DNA from: M55B154 sp964345775
GTDB lineage: Bacteria > Spirochaetota > UBA4802 > UB4802
Reading direction: 5' to 3'
Length of the DNA stretch: 32,132 bases
Assembly: GCA_964345775.1 (NCBI GenBank)
Contig: CAYFSO010000020.1
Coordinates: 1-32,132, forward strand
Positions 25,206 to 32,132 of the stretch are shown in pieces (position 1 is the stretch's first letter; every line of letters begins with the position of its first letter). Below the pieces are notes generated by a model. The model searched no databases, was not told the origin of the DNA, and was given only the letters and a program-made list of their open reading frames with translations. Position numbers and translations under genes: made by a program.

Positions 25206-26366
25206 ATGAGAACCTGGATACAGTTACGAAACATAAGGAGCATGCTGAAAAAGGAATTCGCCCAGCTTTTCAGGGACAGGAAGATGCGTGCGGTTATGAT
25301 AGGGCCGCCCATTATCATGATGATCGTGTTCGGGTACGCCGTGAACACCGATGTGAACGACGTGCGCATGGCGGTGGTTGACTATGACAAAACGGCAGAG
25401 AGCAGGCAGTTCATCGAGGAATTCACCGGTTCAACCTTCTTCAGCCTGTACGCCTACGGGTACTCGGCTAAGAAGCTTGTGCCCCTGCTTGACAGGAGCG
25501 AGATAGACTGCCTGGTACAGGTTGAACGGGGGTTCTCTGAAAAAATGAGATCGGGCAGTACCGCGCAGGTGCAGATACTACTGGACGGGTCGGACTCAAA
25601 CCGTGCATCAGTGGTGAAGTCGTACATAAACAATGTAACGGCGGCCTACAGCATGGCGCATTTCAGGGAGCGGGTGAAGACACAGGTGCGAACCAGGCAA
25701 AAGGCGGGTATGCGCATGCCTGCAGTGGTTGACCTTGAACACCGGGTGTTCTTTAACCCGGAACTGAAAAGCCGCAACTATTACCTGCCGGGTATTATCG
25801 GCCTGCTCATATCGCTGATCACCATCATGCTCACCTCCATGTCCATCGTGAAGGAGCGTGAAGCGGGAACCATCGAACAGATCAACGTGTCTCCCCTGAA
25901 ACCACTGGAATACATAGCCGGGAAGATGATCCCCTTCGCCCTGGTGTCCTTCGGTATCATATTCGTTGTCACCTTTATTACCATAACCTGGTTTGCCGTT
26001 CCCTTCAACGGGAGCTTCACCTTTGTCCTGTTCACCGGCCTCCTGTACATCCTGTCCACCCTGGCGGTGGGATTGTACATATCCACCATTTCAATGACGC
26101 AGCAGCAGGCCATGCTGTCTTCGTTCCTTTTCTTCGTTCCGGCCATACTCCTGTGCGGTTTCATATTCCCAATCTATGCCATGCCCGAAAGCGTACAGCT
26201 GGTGGCATACCTGAACCCGCTCACCTATTACATGAATATTGTGCGGGGGGTATACCTGCGGGGAGTGGGTGCCCTGGTACTCTGGCAGGACGTGCTGGCC
26301 ATGGTGGCAATCGGTGTTGTGCTGCTTTTCATGAGCGTGAAACGATTCAGTAAAACTATGGAGTGA
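25206..26366 (+). CDS. ABC-2 type transporter permease (second)
   Basis: This 386-residue inner-membrane permease is a paralogue of the preceding one, with the same plan: a first helix (MIGPPIIMMIVFGYAV), an extracytoplasmic domain with the matching motif LLDGSDSNRASVVKSYI, and a C-terminal membrane bundle with KEREAGTIEQINVSPLKPLEYIAGKMIPF. The shared DGSDS stretch and the (E)-x-G-T-(M/I)-E motif in both indicate duplication. It follows the first permease by 10 bp and precedes the second ATPase by 3 bp. The two permeases plus two ATPases would form one heteromeric transporter, as in the YbhF-S-R system. Confidence 0.93.
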   Translation: MRTWIQLRNIRSMLKKEFAQLFRDRKMRAVMIGPPIIMMIVFGYAVNTDVNDVRMAVVDYDKTAESRQFIEEFTGSTFFSLYAYGYSAKKLVPLLDRSEIDCLVQVERGFSEKMRSGSTAQVQILLDGSDSNRASVVKSYINNVTAAYSMAHFRERVKTQVRTRQKAGMRMPAVVDLEHRVFFNPELKSRNYYLPGIIGLLISLITIMLTSMSIVKEREAGTIEQINVSPLKPLEYIAGKMIPFALVSFGIIFVVTFITITWFAVPFNGSFTFVLFTGLLYILSTLAVGLYISTISMTQQQAMLSSFLFFVPAILLCGFIFPIYAMPESVQLVAYLNPLTYYMNIVRGVYLRGVGALVLWQDVLAMVAIGVVLLFMSVKRFSKTME

Positions 26367-26369
26367 CCT

Positions 26370-27296
26370 ATGGAATATTCAGTATCAGTACAAAACCTTA
26401 CAAGAAATTTCGGGGACTTCACCGCCGTCAATGATGCTTCTTTTGACGTGAAGAAAGGAGAGATATTCGGTTTCCTTGGTCCCAACGGTGCCGGGAAGAG
26501 TACCACCATCAAGATGCTATGCGGCCTGCTGGCTCCAACTTCAGGCGAAGGACAGGTGGCCGGAAAGGATATTCTTACCCGGCAGGAAGAGATCAAGAAG
26601 GTGATCGGGTACATGTCACAGCGCTTTTCACTCTACGATGATCTTACTGTTATGGAAAACCTGCAGTTTTTCGGCAGCATTTACGGGCTTGAAGGAAAGA
26701 AACTCAGGCAGCGCATTGGATATATTCTTGACATGGTGGATCTTCATAAAAGAAAAAACTCGAATGTGAAGCAACTCCCCGGCGGGATCAAGCAGCGGCT
26801 TGCGCTGGGAACCGCGGTCATTCACGATCCCCCCATCATATTTCTTGACGAGCCCACCTCCGGCGTGGATCCCCTGATGCGCAGGGTCTTCTGGGAGCAG
26901 ATATATACTTTTTCGGAGGAGGGTAAGACCATATTCGTCACCACCCATTACATGGACGAGGCGGAACACAGCGAACGCATGGCACTCATCATCGCCGGGA
27001 ACATCATCGCGCTGGATACCCCCGAGAACCTGAAAAAGAACGTGCCCAACGAGGTCTTCCTGGTGCGGCACGGTGATTTTCTGAATGTGTACGAGCACCT
27101 TAACCGGCAGAACTTCGTGGAGGAGGCGGCCCTGTTCGGAACCGACCTGCATGTGCTTGCAAAACAAAAGGGAGACGTGCGCAGGTTGCTGCGGGACACC
27201 CTGCAACAGGGCGGTTTCAGCGACGCGAAGGTTGAAAAGATCACCCCTTCGCTGGAAGACGTGTTCGTGATACATTCACGGGAGCAGGGGTTGTAG
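26370..27296 (+). CDS. ABC transporter ATP-binding protein (second), non-canonical LPGG signature
   Basis: This 308-residue ATPase has Walker A GPNGAGKST (37-45), Walker B IIFLDEPTSGVDP (D160, E161) and the H-loop VTTHYMDEAEH. The signature reads LPGGIKQRL, with Pro137 where Ser is usual; this should weaken or alter ATP contact on that side. Such substitutions occur in this subfamily and may make one of the two composite ATP sites degenerate (inference). It corresponds to the other half of YbhF. The last gene of the operon, it stops 10 bp before the convergent hotdog gene, with no clear terminator between. Confidence 0.93.
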   Translation: MEYSVSVQNLTRNFGDFTAVNDASFDVKKGEIFGFLGPNGAGKSTTIKMLCGLLAPTSGEGQVAGKDILTRQEEIKKVIGYMSQRFSLYDDLTVMENLQFFGSIYGLEGKKLRQRIGYILDMVDLHKRKNSNVKQLPGGIKQRLALGTAVIHDPPIIFLDEPTSGVDPLMRRVFWEQIYTFSEEGKTIFVTTHYMDEAEHSERMALIIAGNIIALDTPENLKKNVPNEVFLVRHGDFLNVYEHLNRQNFVEEAALFGTDLHVLAKQKGDVRRLLRDTLQQGGFSDAKVEKITPSLEDVFVIHSREQGL

Positions 27297-27306
27297 AAAA
27301 TTCACA

Positions 27307-27717
27307 TCATTTTCTTCTTTCAAGTATGTGTGAATCGGTGACAAGGCAATGGAAAGTGCCGGAAAATATTTCGTCATTTTCACGTGTCACCTTTACCTCG
27401 ATCACGTGTCTCCTTCCGTCCCTTGATACCTCTTTACCTATGGCATACAGCACGTTTCCCGTTACGGCGGGTTTCATGAATGAAACATCAGCACCGGCAA
27501 GTACCACGTTAGGATGGTTGACCGCCAGCATGGCGGCGAAATCGGCAAGCCCGAATACGAATCCCCCGTGAGTAAGGCCGTACTCATCAACTGCCATGTC
27601 CCCGGTAACAATGAGTTCAACGGTGCTGTATCCCTCGGCCAGGGTAACAGGGGTACCGCACAGGTCCTGTCGAATAGATGTATGCGTCCTTGGGAGGACG
27701 GGATCACCGGTGTTCAT
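27307..27717 (-). CDS. Hotdog-fold thioesterase-like protein (PaaI/FlK-like)
   Basis: This is a 136-residue soluble protein with the hotdog pattern: a strand (YSTVELIVTGDMAVD), the central helix with the HGGFVFGLADFAAMLAVNH segment, and strands VVLAGADVSFMKPAVTGNVLYAIGKEV and RHVIEVKVTRENDEIFSGTFHCLVTD. The HGG at the helix start and the acidic residue in GLAD are the usual thioesterase active-site neighbours. Family members hydrolyse acyl-CoA thioesters; the substrate here is unknown. AGGAG lies eight bases before the ATG. The gene is convergent with the exporter operon and divergent from the Hcp locus, with 185 bp in between. Confidence 0.82.
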   Translation of the reverse strand: MNTGDPVLPRTHTSIRQDLCGTPVTLAEGYSTVELIVTGDMAVDEYGLTHGGFVFGLADFAAMLAVNHPNVVLAGADVSFMKPAVTGNVLYAIGKEVSRDGRRHVIEVKVTRENDEIFSGTFHCLVTDSHILERRK

Positions 27718-27809
27718 TATGCCGCTCCTGGAATTTTTGTTCTGTATTGCAACAAGGTACGAAATTTAATGGTAAAAGACAAAGAAATGTGACAGGTAAA
27801 CGTTATAAA

Positions 27810-27824
27810 GTAAGGAATCCTAAC
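27810..27824. promoter_or_regulatory. Operator dyad 1 of the hcp locus
   Basis: GTAAGGAATCCTAAC is a 15-bp dyad with one arm mismatch. It lies just upstream of the -35 box of the ferredoxin-hcp promoter and is nearly identical to dyad 2. Confidence 0.6.
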
Positions 27825-27832
27825 AAAAAATG

Positions 27833-27860
27833 TTGACATGGCTCAGGGTTGTGGTAGCAT
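27833..27860 (+). promoter_or_regulatory. Promoter of the ferredoxin-hcp genes
   Basis: TTGACA (27833-27838) is followed after 16 bp by TAGCAT (27855-27860). It lies between the two dyads, so the expected start (near 27867) sits just upstream of dyad 2. Confidence 0.6.
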
Positions 27861-27869
27861 GACTTATAA

Positions 27870-27884
27870 GTTAGGAATGCTAAC
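27870..27884. promoter_or_regulatory. Operator dyad 2 of the hcp locus
   Basis: GTTAGGAATGCTAAC is a 15-bp dyad with perfect 5-bp arms, exactly 60 bp centre-to-centre from dyad 1 and directly after the predicted transcription start. It matches dyad 1 at 13 of 15 positions. The position suits a repressor, perhaps the Cys-tailed MarR encoded three genes downstream (inference). Confidence 0.62.
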
Positions 27885-27902
27885 TATATATGGAGGACGG
27901 GA

Positions 27903-28751
27903 ATGAAACGGTCAATTATAACCATAGATGAAGAAAAATGTGACGGTTGCGGTTTGTGCGTTACCGGGTGTCCCGAGGGTGCACTGCAGGTGATAAACGG
28001 TAAAGCGAAGCTTGTCCGCGAAGATTACTGTGATGGACTGGGTGCATGTATCGGTGACTGTCCCAGGGGTGCAATACACGTGGAAGAAAGGGAAACTGTG
28101 CCTTACGACGAGTATTCTGTAATGGAAAACATCGTTGCAGAGGGCGATGATGCCATCAAATCACATCTTCATCATCTCGAGGAACACGGGGAACATGAGT
28201 TGCTTGCTGAAGCCAGGAGATACCTTGATGAAAACAGCATAAAGGTGGCCGGTGAATCCAAACCGCCACTGAAGGTGATGCATGCCCATGGCGGCGGATG
28301 TCCTGGTTCCATGGCGCGGACAATACAGAGAGAGCCTGAAGTTGCTCCCGCCGCAACTGCCAGTGGAGCCAGCATACATGCTCAATCACGGCTCAGGCAG
28401 TGGCCGGTGCAGTTGAAGCTTTTAAACCCGGCAGCACCGTATTTCAATGATTGCCACCTGCTTGTGGCTGCTGACTGCGTGCCATGTGCATCGGGGAACT
28501 TCCACGAGAAATACCTTAATGGAAAGGTGGTAGCCATGTTCTGTCCCAAGCTGGACAGCGGGCTTGACCAGTACGTGGAGAAGCTGACTGCCATATTCAG
28601 CGGTAATACCGTGCATTCAGTGACGGTGCTGACAATGGAGGTGCCATGCTGCATGGGCACAGTGAAGGTTGTACAGGAAGCACTGAAAAGATCGGGTAAG
28701 GACATCCCGCTTGGATCTATCACCGTTGGTATAAACGGGGAAGAGATATAA
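27903..28751 (+). CDS. 4Fe-4S ferredoxin-domain protein upstream of hcp
   Basis: This is a 282-residue cytoplasmic iron-sulphur protein, probably an electron carrier for Hcp. The first cluster motif is complete (C13, C16, C19, C23 in CDGCGLCVTGCP). The second, CDGLGACIGDCP (C43, C49, C53), has Leu46 where the second Cys would be, so it can give only three Cys ligands in the usual pattern. The remaining ~220 residues are a separate domain with additional cysteine-bearing motifs (HGGGCPG, ADCVPCASGN, FCPKLD, EVPCCMGTV). Proteins of this form are frequent next to hcp in anaerobes, but their exact role is not established. ATG after TGGAGGA, with 60-bp-spaced dyads around the promoter; the hcp gene starts 48 bp downstream. 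Confidence 0.85.
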   Translation: MKRSIITIDEEKCDGCGLCVTGCPEGALQVINGKAKLVREDYCDGLGACIGDCPRGAIHVEERETVPYDEYSVMENIVAEGDDAIKSHLHHLEEHGEHELLAEARRYLDENSIKVAGESKPPLKVMHAHGGGCPGSMARTIQREPEVAPAATASGASIHAQSRLRQWPVQLKLLNPAAPYFNDCHLLVAADCVPCASGNFHEKYLNGKVVAMFCPKLDSGLDQYVEKLTAIFSGNTVHSVTVLTMEVPCCMGTVKVVQEALKRSGKDIPLGSITVGINGEEI

Positions 28752-28799
28752 AACAGGAACAGTACTACCAAAAATCTACAATACTACAGGAGGCTATAC

Positions 28800-30467
28800 A
28801 TGTTTTGCTATCAATGCCAGGAGACAGCCGGGAATACGGGCTGCACGAAAAAAGGAGTCTGCGGAAAGACGGACAATGTCGCAAACCTGCAGGACCTTCT
28901 GATCGATTCGTTAAGAACCCTTGCCATGTATTCACTGGAAGCAAAGGGAGAAAAATCCACAGAAGATGTAGACGTGCATATCATCAAGGGTCTTTTTACG
29001 ACTGTTACCAATGTTAACTTTGATGCGTCAAGGATCGCCGGGTTTATAAGAGAAACCCGCGGTAAAAGGGATGCATTGCGCAATGCCCTGCTTGAAGAAA
29101 AGGGGGCAGAACATGTTGACAGAATAGATTCAGCGGTGCCCGATCCCTATCCAGCAGATTCCAGCATTGAACAGATGGAACTGCAGGCGGAGGGAAGCAG
29201 CATTTTGCGTGAAGAGAACGAGGACATCCGTTCACTCAGGGAACTGCTGTTGTACGGTGTGAAAGGTATTGCCGCGTATGCAGACCATGCCAGCGTGCTT
29301 GGCAGCCACGACAGTGAAACATTCTCTTTCGTGAAAAAAGCACTGGCAGCCACGGTAGATAAGGATGCGGACGTGAACACGCTGCTGGGTATGGTGGTGG
29401 AATGCGGCAAAACAGCAGTGGATACCATGGCGCTGCTTGACCAGGCAAACACCGGTGCCTACGGGAATCCTGAGCCAACACAGGTGGACCTGGGCGTTGG
29501 GAACAATCCCGGTATTCTTGTCAGCGGTCATGACCTGAAAGACCTTGAGGAACTACTTGAACAATCAAAAGGAAAGGGGGTGGACATCTATACACATGGT
29601 GAGATGCTGCCCGCGCAGTCATACCCTGCCTTTAAGAAATATGATCATTTTGCCGGTAATTATGGCGGTTCGTGGTACAGGCAGAAAGCCGAGTTTGCCA
29701 GTTTCAACGGCCCCATACTCATGACCACCAACTGCCTTATGCCGCCCAAGGACAACTACAGGGACAGGCTGTTTACCACCGGGCTGGTGGGATTTGAGAA
29801 TGTGGTTCATATTCCCGACAGGGAGTCCGGTCAGCAGAAGGACTTCTCGGCAATAATTGACATGGCACTTACGTGTGAGCCGCCGCAGCAGCTTGAAGAG
29901 GGACATATCCCCGCCGGTTTTGCACATAATACAGTAATTTCCATTGCCGACAAGGTGATCGATGCGGTAAAAAACGGCAGTATCCGCAAATTTATCGTAA
30001 TGGCAGGTTGTGACGGCAGGCAGCCCTCACGGGAGTATTTCGAAGAAGTAGCAGAAAAACTTCCAGCTGATACGGTGATTTTAACCGCTGGTTGTGCCAA
30101 GTACCGGTACAACAAGCTGCCCCTTGGTGATATAGGCGGCATTCCCAGGGTACTTGATGCGGGCCAGTGTAACGATTCGTATTCACTGGTAAGGATAGCC
30201 CTTGCCCTGAAAGACGCGTTCGGCCTGGATGACATTAACCAGCTTCCCATTGCCTACGATATAGCGTGGTACGAGCAGAAGGCGGTAACAGTGCTGCTTG
30301 CCCTGTTGTACCTCGGTGTAAAAGGCATAAGGCTGGGGCCAACCCTCCCCGCGTTTGTTTCACCTGGCGTATTGGATGTGCTGGTTGACAAGTTCGGCAT
30401 AAAACCGGTGTCGGATCCTGAAACAGATATCAATGAAATGCTTGAAATGAGCGGGCAGGCAGGGTAA
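28800..30467 (+). CDS. hcp: Hybrid cluster protein (hydroxylamine reductase / NO reductase activity)
   Basis: Hcp reduces hydroxylamine to ammonia in vitro and acts as an NO reductase and protein-S-nitrosylase in other bacteria. The 555-residue product begins with the N-terminal cluster motif C3-x2-C6-x8-C15-x5-C21 (MFCYQCQETAG...CGK), the spacing of the strict-anaerobe type. The hybrid-cluster ligands are all present: H244, E268, C312, C404, C432, C457 and E492, with spacing close to that of the Desulfovibrio protein. Nothing is missing. GGAGG precedes the ATG. The ferredoxin-domain gene upstream and the small ferredoxin gene downstream are plausible redox partners, and YgbA-type and MarR genes lie beyond them, pointing to a nitrosative-stress locus. 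Confidence 0.96.
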   Translation: MFCYQCQETAGNTGCTKKGVCGKTDNVANLQDLLIDSLRTLAMYSLEAKGEKSTEDVDVHIIKGLFTTVTNVNFDASRIAGFIRETRGKRDALRNALLEEKGAEHVDRIDSAVPDPYPADSSIEQMELQAEGSSILREENEDIRSLRELLLYGVKGIAAYADHASVLGSHDSETFSFVKKALAATVDKDADVNTLLGMVVECGKTAVDTMALLDQANTGAYGNPEPTQVDLGVGNNPGILVSGHDLKDLEELLEQSKGKGVDIYTHGEMLPAQSYPAFKKYDHFAGNYGGSWYRQKAEFASFNGPILMTTNCLMPPKDNYRDRLFTTGLVGFENVVHIPDRESGQQKDFSAIIDMALTCEPPQQLEEGHIPAGFAHNTVISIADKVIDAVKNGSIRKFIVMAGCDGRQPSREYFEEVAEKLPADTVILTAGCAKYRYNKLPLGDIGGIPRVLDAGQCNDSYSLVRIALALKDAFGLDDINQLPIAYDIAWYEQKAVTVLLALLYLGVKGIRLGPTLPAFVSPGVLDVLVDKFGIKPVSDPETDINEMLEMSGQAG

Positions 30468-30520
30468 TATGTGTAACGCATGATCTTTAATGAAAGTAAA
30501 GACAGAAGGAGGAGGCCAAA

Positions 30521-30712
30521 ATGGCAAAAGTAGTATACGTTGACCAGGAAGAGTGCACGAGCTGCGGGGTGTGTATGGATGAGCTACCCGAGGTGTTTGA
30601 GTATGATGAAAATGACCTGAGCCGCGTACATGATCCAAACGGTGCAAGCGAGGAAAAGATACAGGAAGTAATGGACATGTGCCCGGTAGAGTGCATTCAC
30701 TGGAAGGAATAG
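30521..30712 (+). CDS. Small single-cluster ferredoxin
   Basis: This 63-residue protein has cluster ligands C12, C15, C18 (CTSCGVC) and C54 in MCPVEC, the pattern of a single [4Fe-4S] (or [3Fe-4S]) ferredoxin. A 2[4Fe-4S] ferredoxin is excluded by the absence of a second set. An extra Cys58 follows. It lies 53 bp after hcp with a GGAGGAGG ribosome-binding site, and a strong terminator follows, so it likely ends the hcp transcription unit. It is a probable electron donor to Hcp (inference from context). Confidence 0.92.
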   Translation: MAKVVYVDQEECTSCGVCMDELPEVFEYDENDLSRVHDPNGASEEKIQEVMDMCPVECIHWKE

Positions 30713-30716
30713 CAGC

Positions 30717-30756
30717 AAAAGGGGCATGATGTGTTTTTTACATTATGCCCCTTTTT
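30717..30756 (+). terminator. Rho-independent terminator after the small ferredoxin
   Basis: AAAAGGGGCATGATGT (30717-30732) pairs with ACATTATGCCCCTTTT (30740-30755), 16 bp with one G-T wobble, followed by T. The stem is A/T-flanked, so it may also terminate transcripts from the other side. Confidence 0.88.
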
Positions 30757-30945
30757 AGAAATTATTTATATTTTTATTGTAGCCACAGATGGACAGGCGT
30801 AAGTGAGAAGTGAGAAGGGAAAGCGAAGCGGGCGGTTTTTATATATTTTAAGCCGTATGATAGTATACGCTTCTTTATGAATGGTTAATCATGATCTATA
30901 GTCATGGATAAATATGATACATATTGTTGGCAATACATACTATAC

Positions 30946-30956
30946 GTTACACTAAC
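30946..30956. promoter_or_regulatory. Weak dyad upstream of the MarR gene
   Basis: GTTACACTAAC has GTTA/TAAC arms like the hcp dyads but a shorter spacer and no AGGAAT centre. It lies 18 bp before the MarR start. It may be a weaker autoregulatory site or chance. Confidence 0.25.
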
Positions 30957-30973
30957 AACAAAGGGCTGGCTCA

Positions 30974-31564
30974 ATGAGCAAAAATGATGTAATCGATGAA
31001 AATATAGCCTCGGCACTGGAAAAGCTGATGCAGGTACAGCGCCTTCTTCTCTGGGATATTACCAAGAAAGAGAAGCTGAGCCCCATCCAGATACAGTTCC
31101 TTATTTACCTTGCAAAATATCCGCCGGAATACTGCAAGGTGAGCCAGGTGGCACGTGAATTTGACCTGACCAAGGCCACGGTGAGTGATGCACTCAATTC
31201 ACTTGAGGACAAGGGGTATGTAAAAAAGATCAGGGAAGCAAATGATAAACGCTCCCATGTGATTTCCCTTACCCGTAAGGGTAAGCAGGCAGAGGCGCGT
31301 ATACATGGCTGGCAGGATATCCTCATGTCACATATTAAAGAATTTCCAATGGAACAAAAGGAGCAGTTTATTGTATTCCTCATGGAACTGATCCAGTCTC
31401 TATACAGGGACGGTGTGATCAGCGTGGCCAGGATGTGTATCACCTGTGAAAATTTTTCACCCGGTGAAAATGGCAGGCACCACTGCATGCTCACGGACAG
31501 GTACCTTAATGACAGTGAACTTTCCGTAGGCTGCGCGCACCACAGGGAAAAAGAGGCAGGGTAA
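30974..31564 (+). CDS. MarR family regulator with C-terminal four-cysteine motif
   Basis: This 196-residue regulator has a MarR winged helix: IQIQFLIYLAKYPPEYCKVSQVAREFDLTKATVSDALNSLEDKGYV, with the wing KKIREANDKRSHVISLTRKGKQ. After the dimerisation helices a tail of ~45 residues contains C155, C158, C171 and C187 (C-x2-C-x12-C-x15-C, with several His), a likely metal or Fe-S site not found in ordinary MarR proteins. It could sense redox, NO or metal (inference). It follows the hcp transcription unit across a terminator and is immediately followed by the YgbA-type gene (TAAATG junction, no gap), so these two are co-transcribed. A weak AAAGGG precedes the ATG. Confidence 0.9.
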   Translation: MSKNDVIDENIASALEKLMQVQRLLLWDITKKEKLSPIQIQFLIYLAKYPPEYCKVSQVAREFDLTKATVSDALNSLEDKGYVKKIREANDKRSHVISLTRKGKQAEARIHGWQDILMSHIKEFPMEQKEQFIVFLMELIQSLYRDGVISVARMCITCENFSPGENGRHHCMLTDRYLNDSELSVGCAHHREKEAG

Positions 31565-31873
31565 ATGGGATCATCTTCACGCGATATCGAGGTGCTTGCT
31601 GAATTTATACAGATATACTGTGATGACCACCATAAAGAAAATGAAAAATTTAAAGTACAATCGGGTGGACAGGTGGGGGATCATGTGAATCCGCTTCATG
31701 CGGCAAGTAAGCGGGTTACGTGCCCGTACCATCCCAAGCCGGCCTGCAAGAAATGCCACACCCACTGCTACGGTCCCGGTTACAGGGAAAAGATCAGGGA
31801 AGTAATGCGGTATTCCGGGAAGCGATTGATAAAGAAAGGCAGGCTTGACCTTGTATGGAAATATATTTCATGA
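31565..31873 (+). CDS. YgbA-type (nitrous oxide/NO-stimulated promoter) protein
   Basis: This is a 102-residue cytoplasmic protein. Its second half, CPYHPKPACKKCHTHCYGPGYREKIREVMRYSGKRL, matches the Cys-rich core of the YgbA family (PF11756-type), whose E. coli member is NO-induced and under NsrR control. The conserved cysteines CPYH...CKKCHTHCY suggest metal or Fe-S binding. The N-terminal ~45 residues are less conserved. The ATG directly follows the MarR stop (TAAATG). Its presence beside hcp, ferredoxins and a Cys-tailed MarR strongly supports a nitrosative-stress context. No ygbA symbol is given because orthology cannot be proved. Confidence 0.88.
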   Translation: MGSSSRDIEVLAEFIQIYCDDHHKENEKFKVQSGGQVGDHVNPLHAASKRVTCPYHPKPACKKCHTHCYGPGYREKIREVMRYSGKRLIKKGRLDLVWKYIS

Positions 31874-31894
31874 GATGAAAAAAGAAGGAGCAAT

Positions 31895-32132
31895 GTGAAA
31901 GCGAAAAAGAGAATGCACTATCTCACACATGTCCCGTTTGAAGGATCCGCTTATGTTGAAAAATGGGCAAGGGGAAGGGGATACGAGATTAGCCATACGG
32001 CGTTGTATCAAGATATAACCTTTCCCGGCATCAGGGATATTGATCTGCTGGTCATCATGGGCGGGCCCATGAGTGTCAATGAAGAAAATAAATTTCCATG
32101 GCTTGCGCCTGAAAAGGAGTTCGTGTATAATT
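31895..32132 (+). CDS. Class I glutamine amidotransferase (partial, runs off the window)
   Basis: This is the N-terminal part (79 codons) of a type 1 glutamine amidotransferase. It begins VKAKKRMHYLTHVPFEG, then YVEKWARGRGYEISHTALY, and IDLLVIMGGPMSVNEENKFPWLAPEKEF, matching the family of small GATase1 proteins (GMP synthase-like). The nucleophile cysteine lies beyond the window. The GTG at 31895 follows AAGGAG; an ATG at 31893 is followed at once by TGA and cannot be used, and the next in-frame ATG (31913) has no ribosome-binding site. It is 21 bp after the YgbA-type gene, so it may belong to the same unit. Confidence 0.8.
   Translation, partial: MKAKKRMHYLTHVPFEGSAYVEKWARGRGYEISHTALYQDITFPGIRDIDLLVIMGGPMSVNEENKFPWLAPEKEFVYN

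Overview
The window is a bacterial chromosomal segment of roughly balanced base composition, almost fully coding, with no rRNA, tRNA, CRISPR array or phage. The cell envelope is diderm (a TolC-type channel, lipoprotein acyltransferase, MltD-type transglycosylase), and anaerobic stress chemistry is present (hybrid cluster protein, ferredoxins). The large MptE-like/DUF115 protein and the orphan helicase-associated-domain protein fit a spirochaete-like or deltaproteobacterium-like anaerobe. That placement is an inference with low to moderate confidence.

Layout. 1-3.3 kb: the end of a Na/Pi cotransporter, an alpha/beta hydrolase that has lost its nucleophile, and alanine dehydrogenase with a palindromic operator and a clear terminator. 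3.3-4.6 kb: a VOC/epimerase-like gene between two related ~250-bp non-coding elements with terminal inverted repeats (MITE-like). 4.7-9.5 kb: an APH-like/P-loop kinase fusion, a convergent LysM transglycosylase and an acyl-CoA synthetase. 9.5-11.6 kb: a compact run of four uncharacterised genes, including a degenerate receiver-like protein with 21-residue coiled-coil repeats and an exported protein. 11.6-13.4 kb: an orphan helicase-associated-domain protein on the minus strand. 13.6-18.5 kb: signal peptidase I with a large N-terminal extension, a PASTA-containing transpeptidase, and the MptE-like protein. 18.5-20.1 kb: a PNPOx-like flavoprotein, lgt, and the wreck of a PAS-histidine kinase gene.

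20.2-27.3 kb is a self-contained export operon: a TetR regulator with its operator, TolC, an HlyD-type adaptor, ATPase, two ABC-2 permeases, and a second ATPase. It looks like the YbhGFSR family, with the two ATPase halves as separate genes. A hotdog thioesterase converges on its end.

27.8-31.9 kb looks like a nitrosative/redox-stress locus: a ferredoxin-domain protein, Hcp, a second small ferredoxin, a MarR regulator with a four-cysteine C-terminal tail, and a YgbA-type (NO-responsive) protein. Two nearly identical 15-bp dyads, 60 bp apart, bracket the promoter of the first gene. The window ends inside a class I glutamine amidotransferase gene.

The most interesting items are the Cys-tailed MarR with the twin dyads at the Hcp locus, the paired foldback elements around the epimerase-like gene (with one compensatory base-pair change between copies), and the four-gene uncharacterised cluster.
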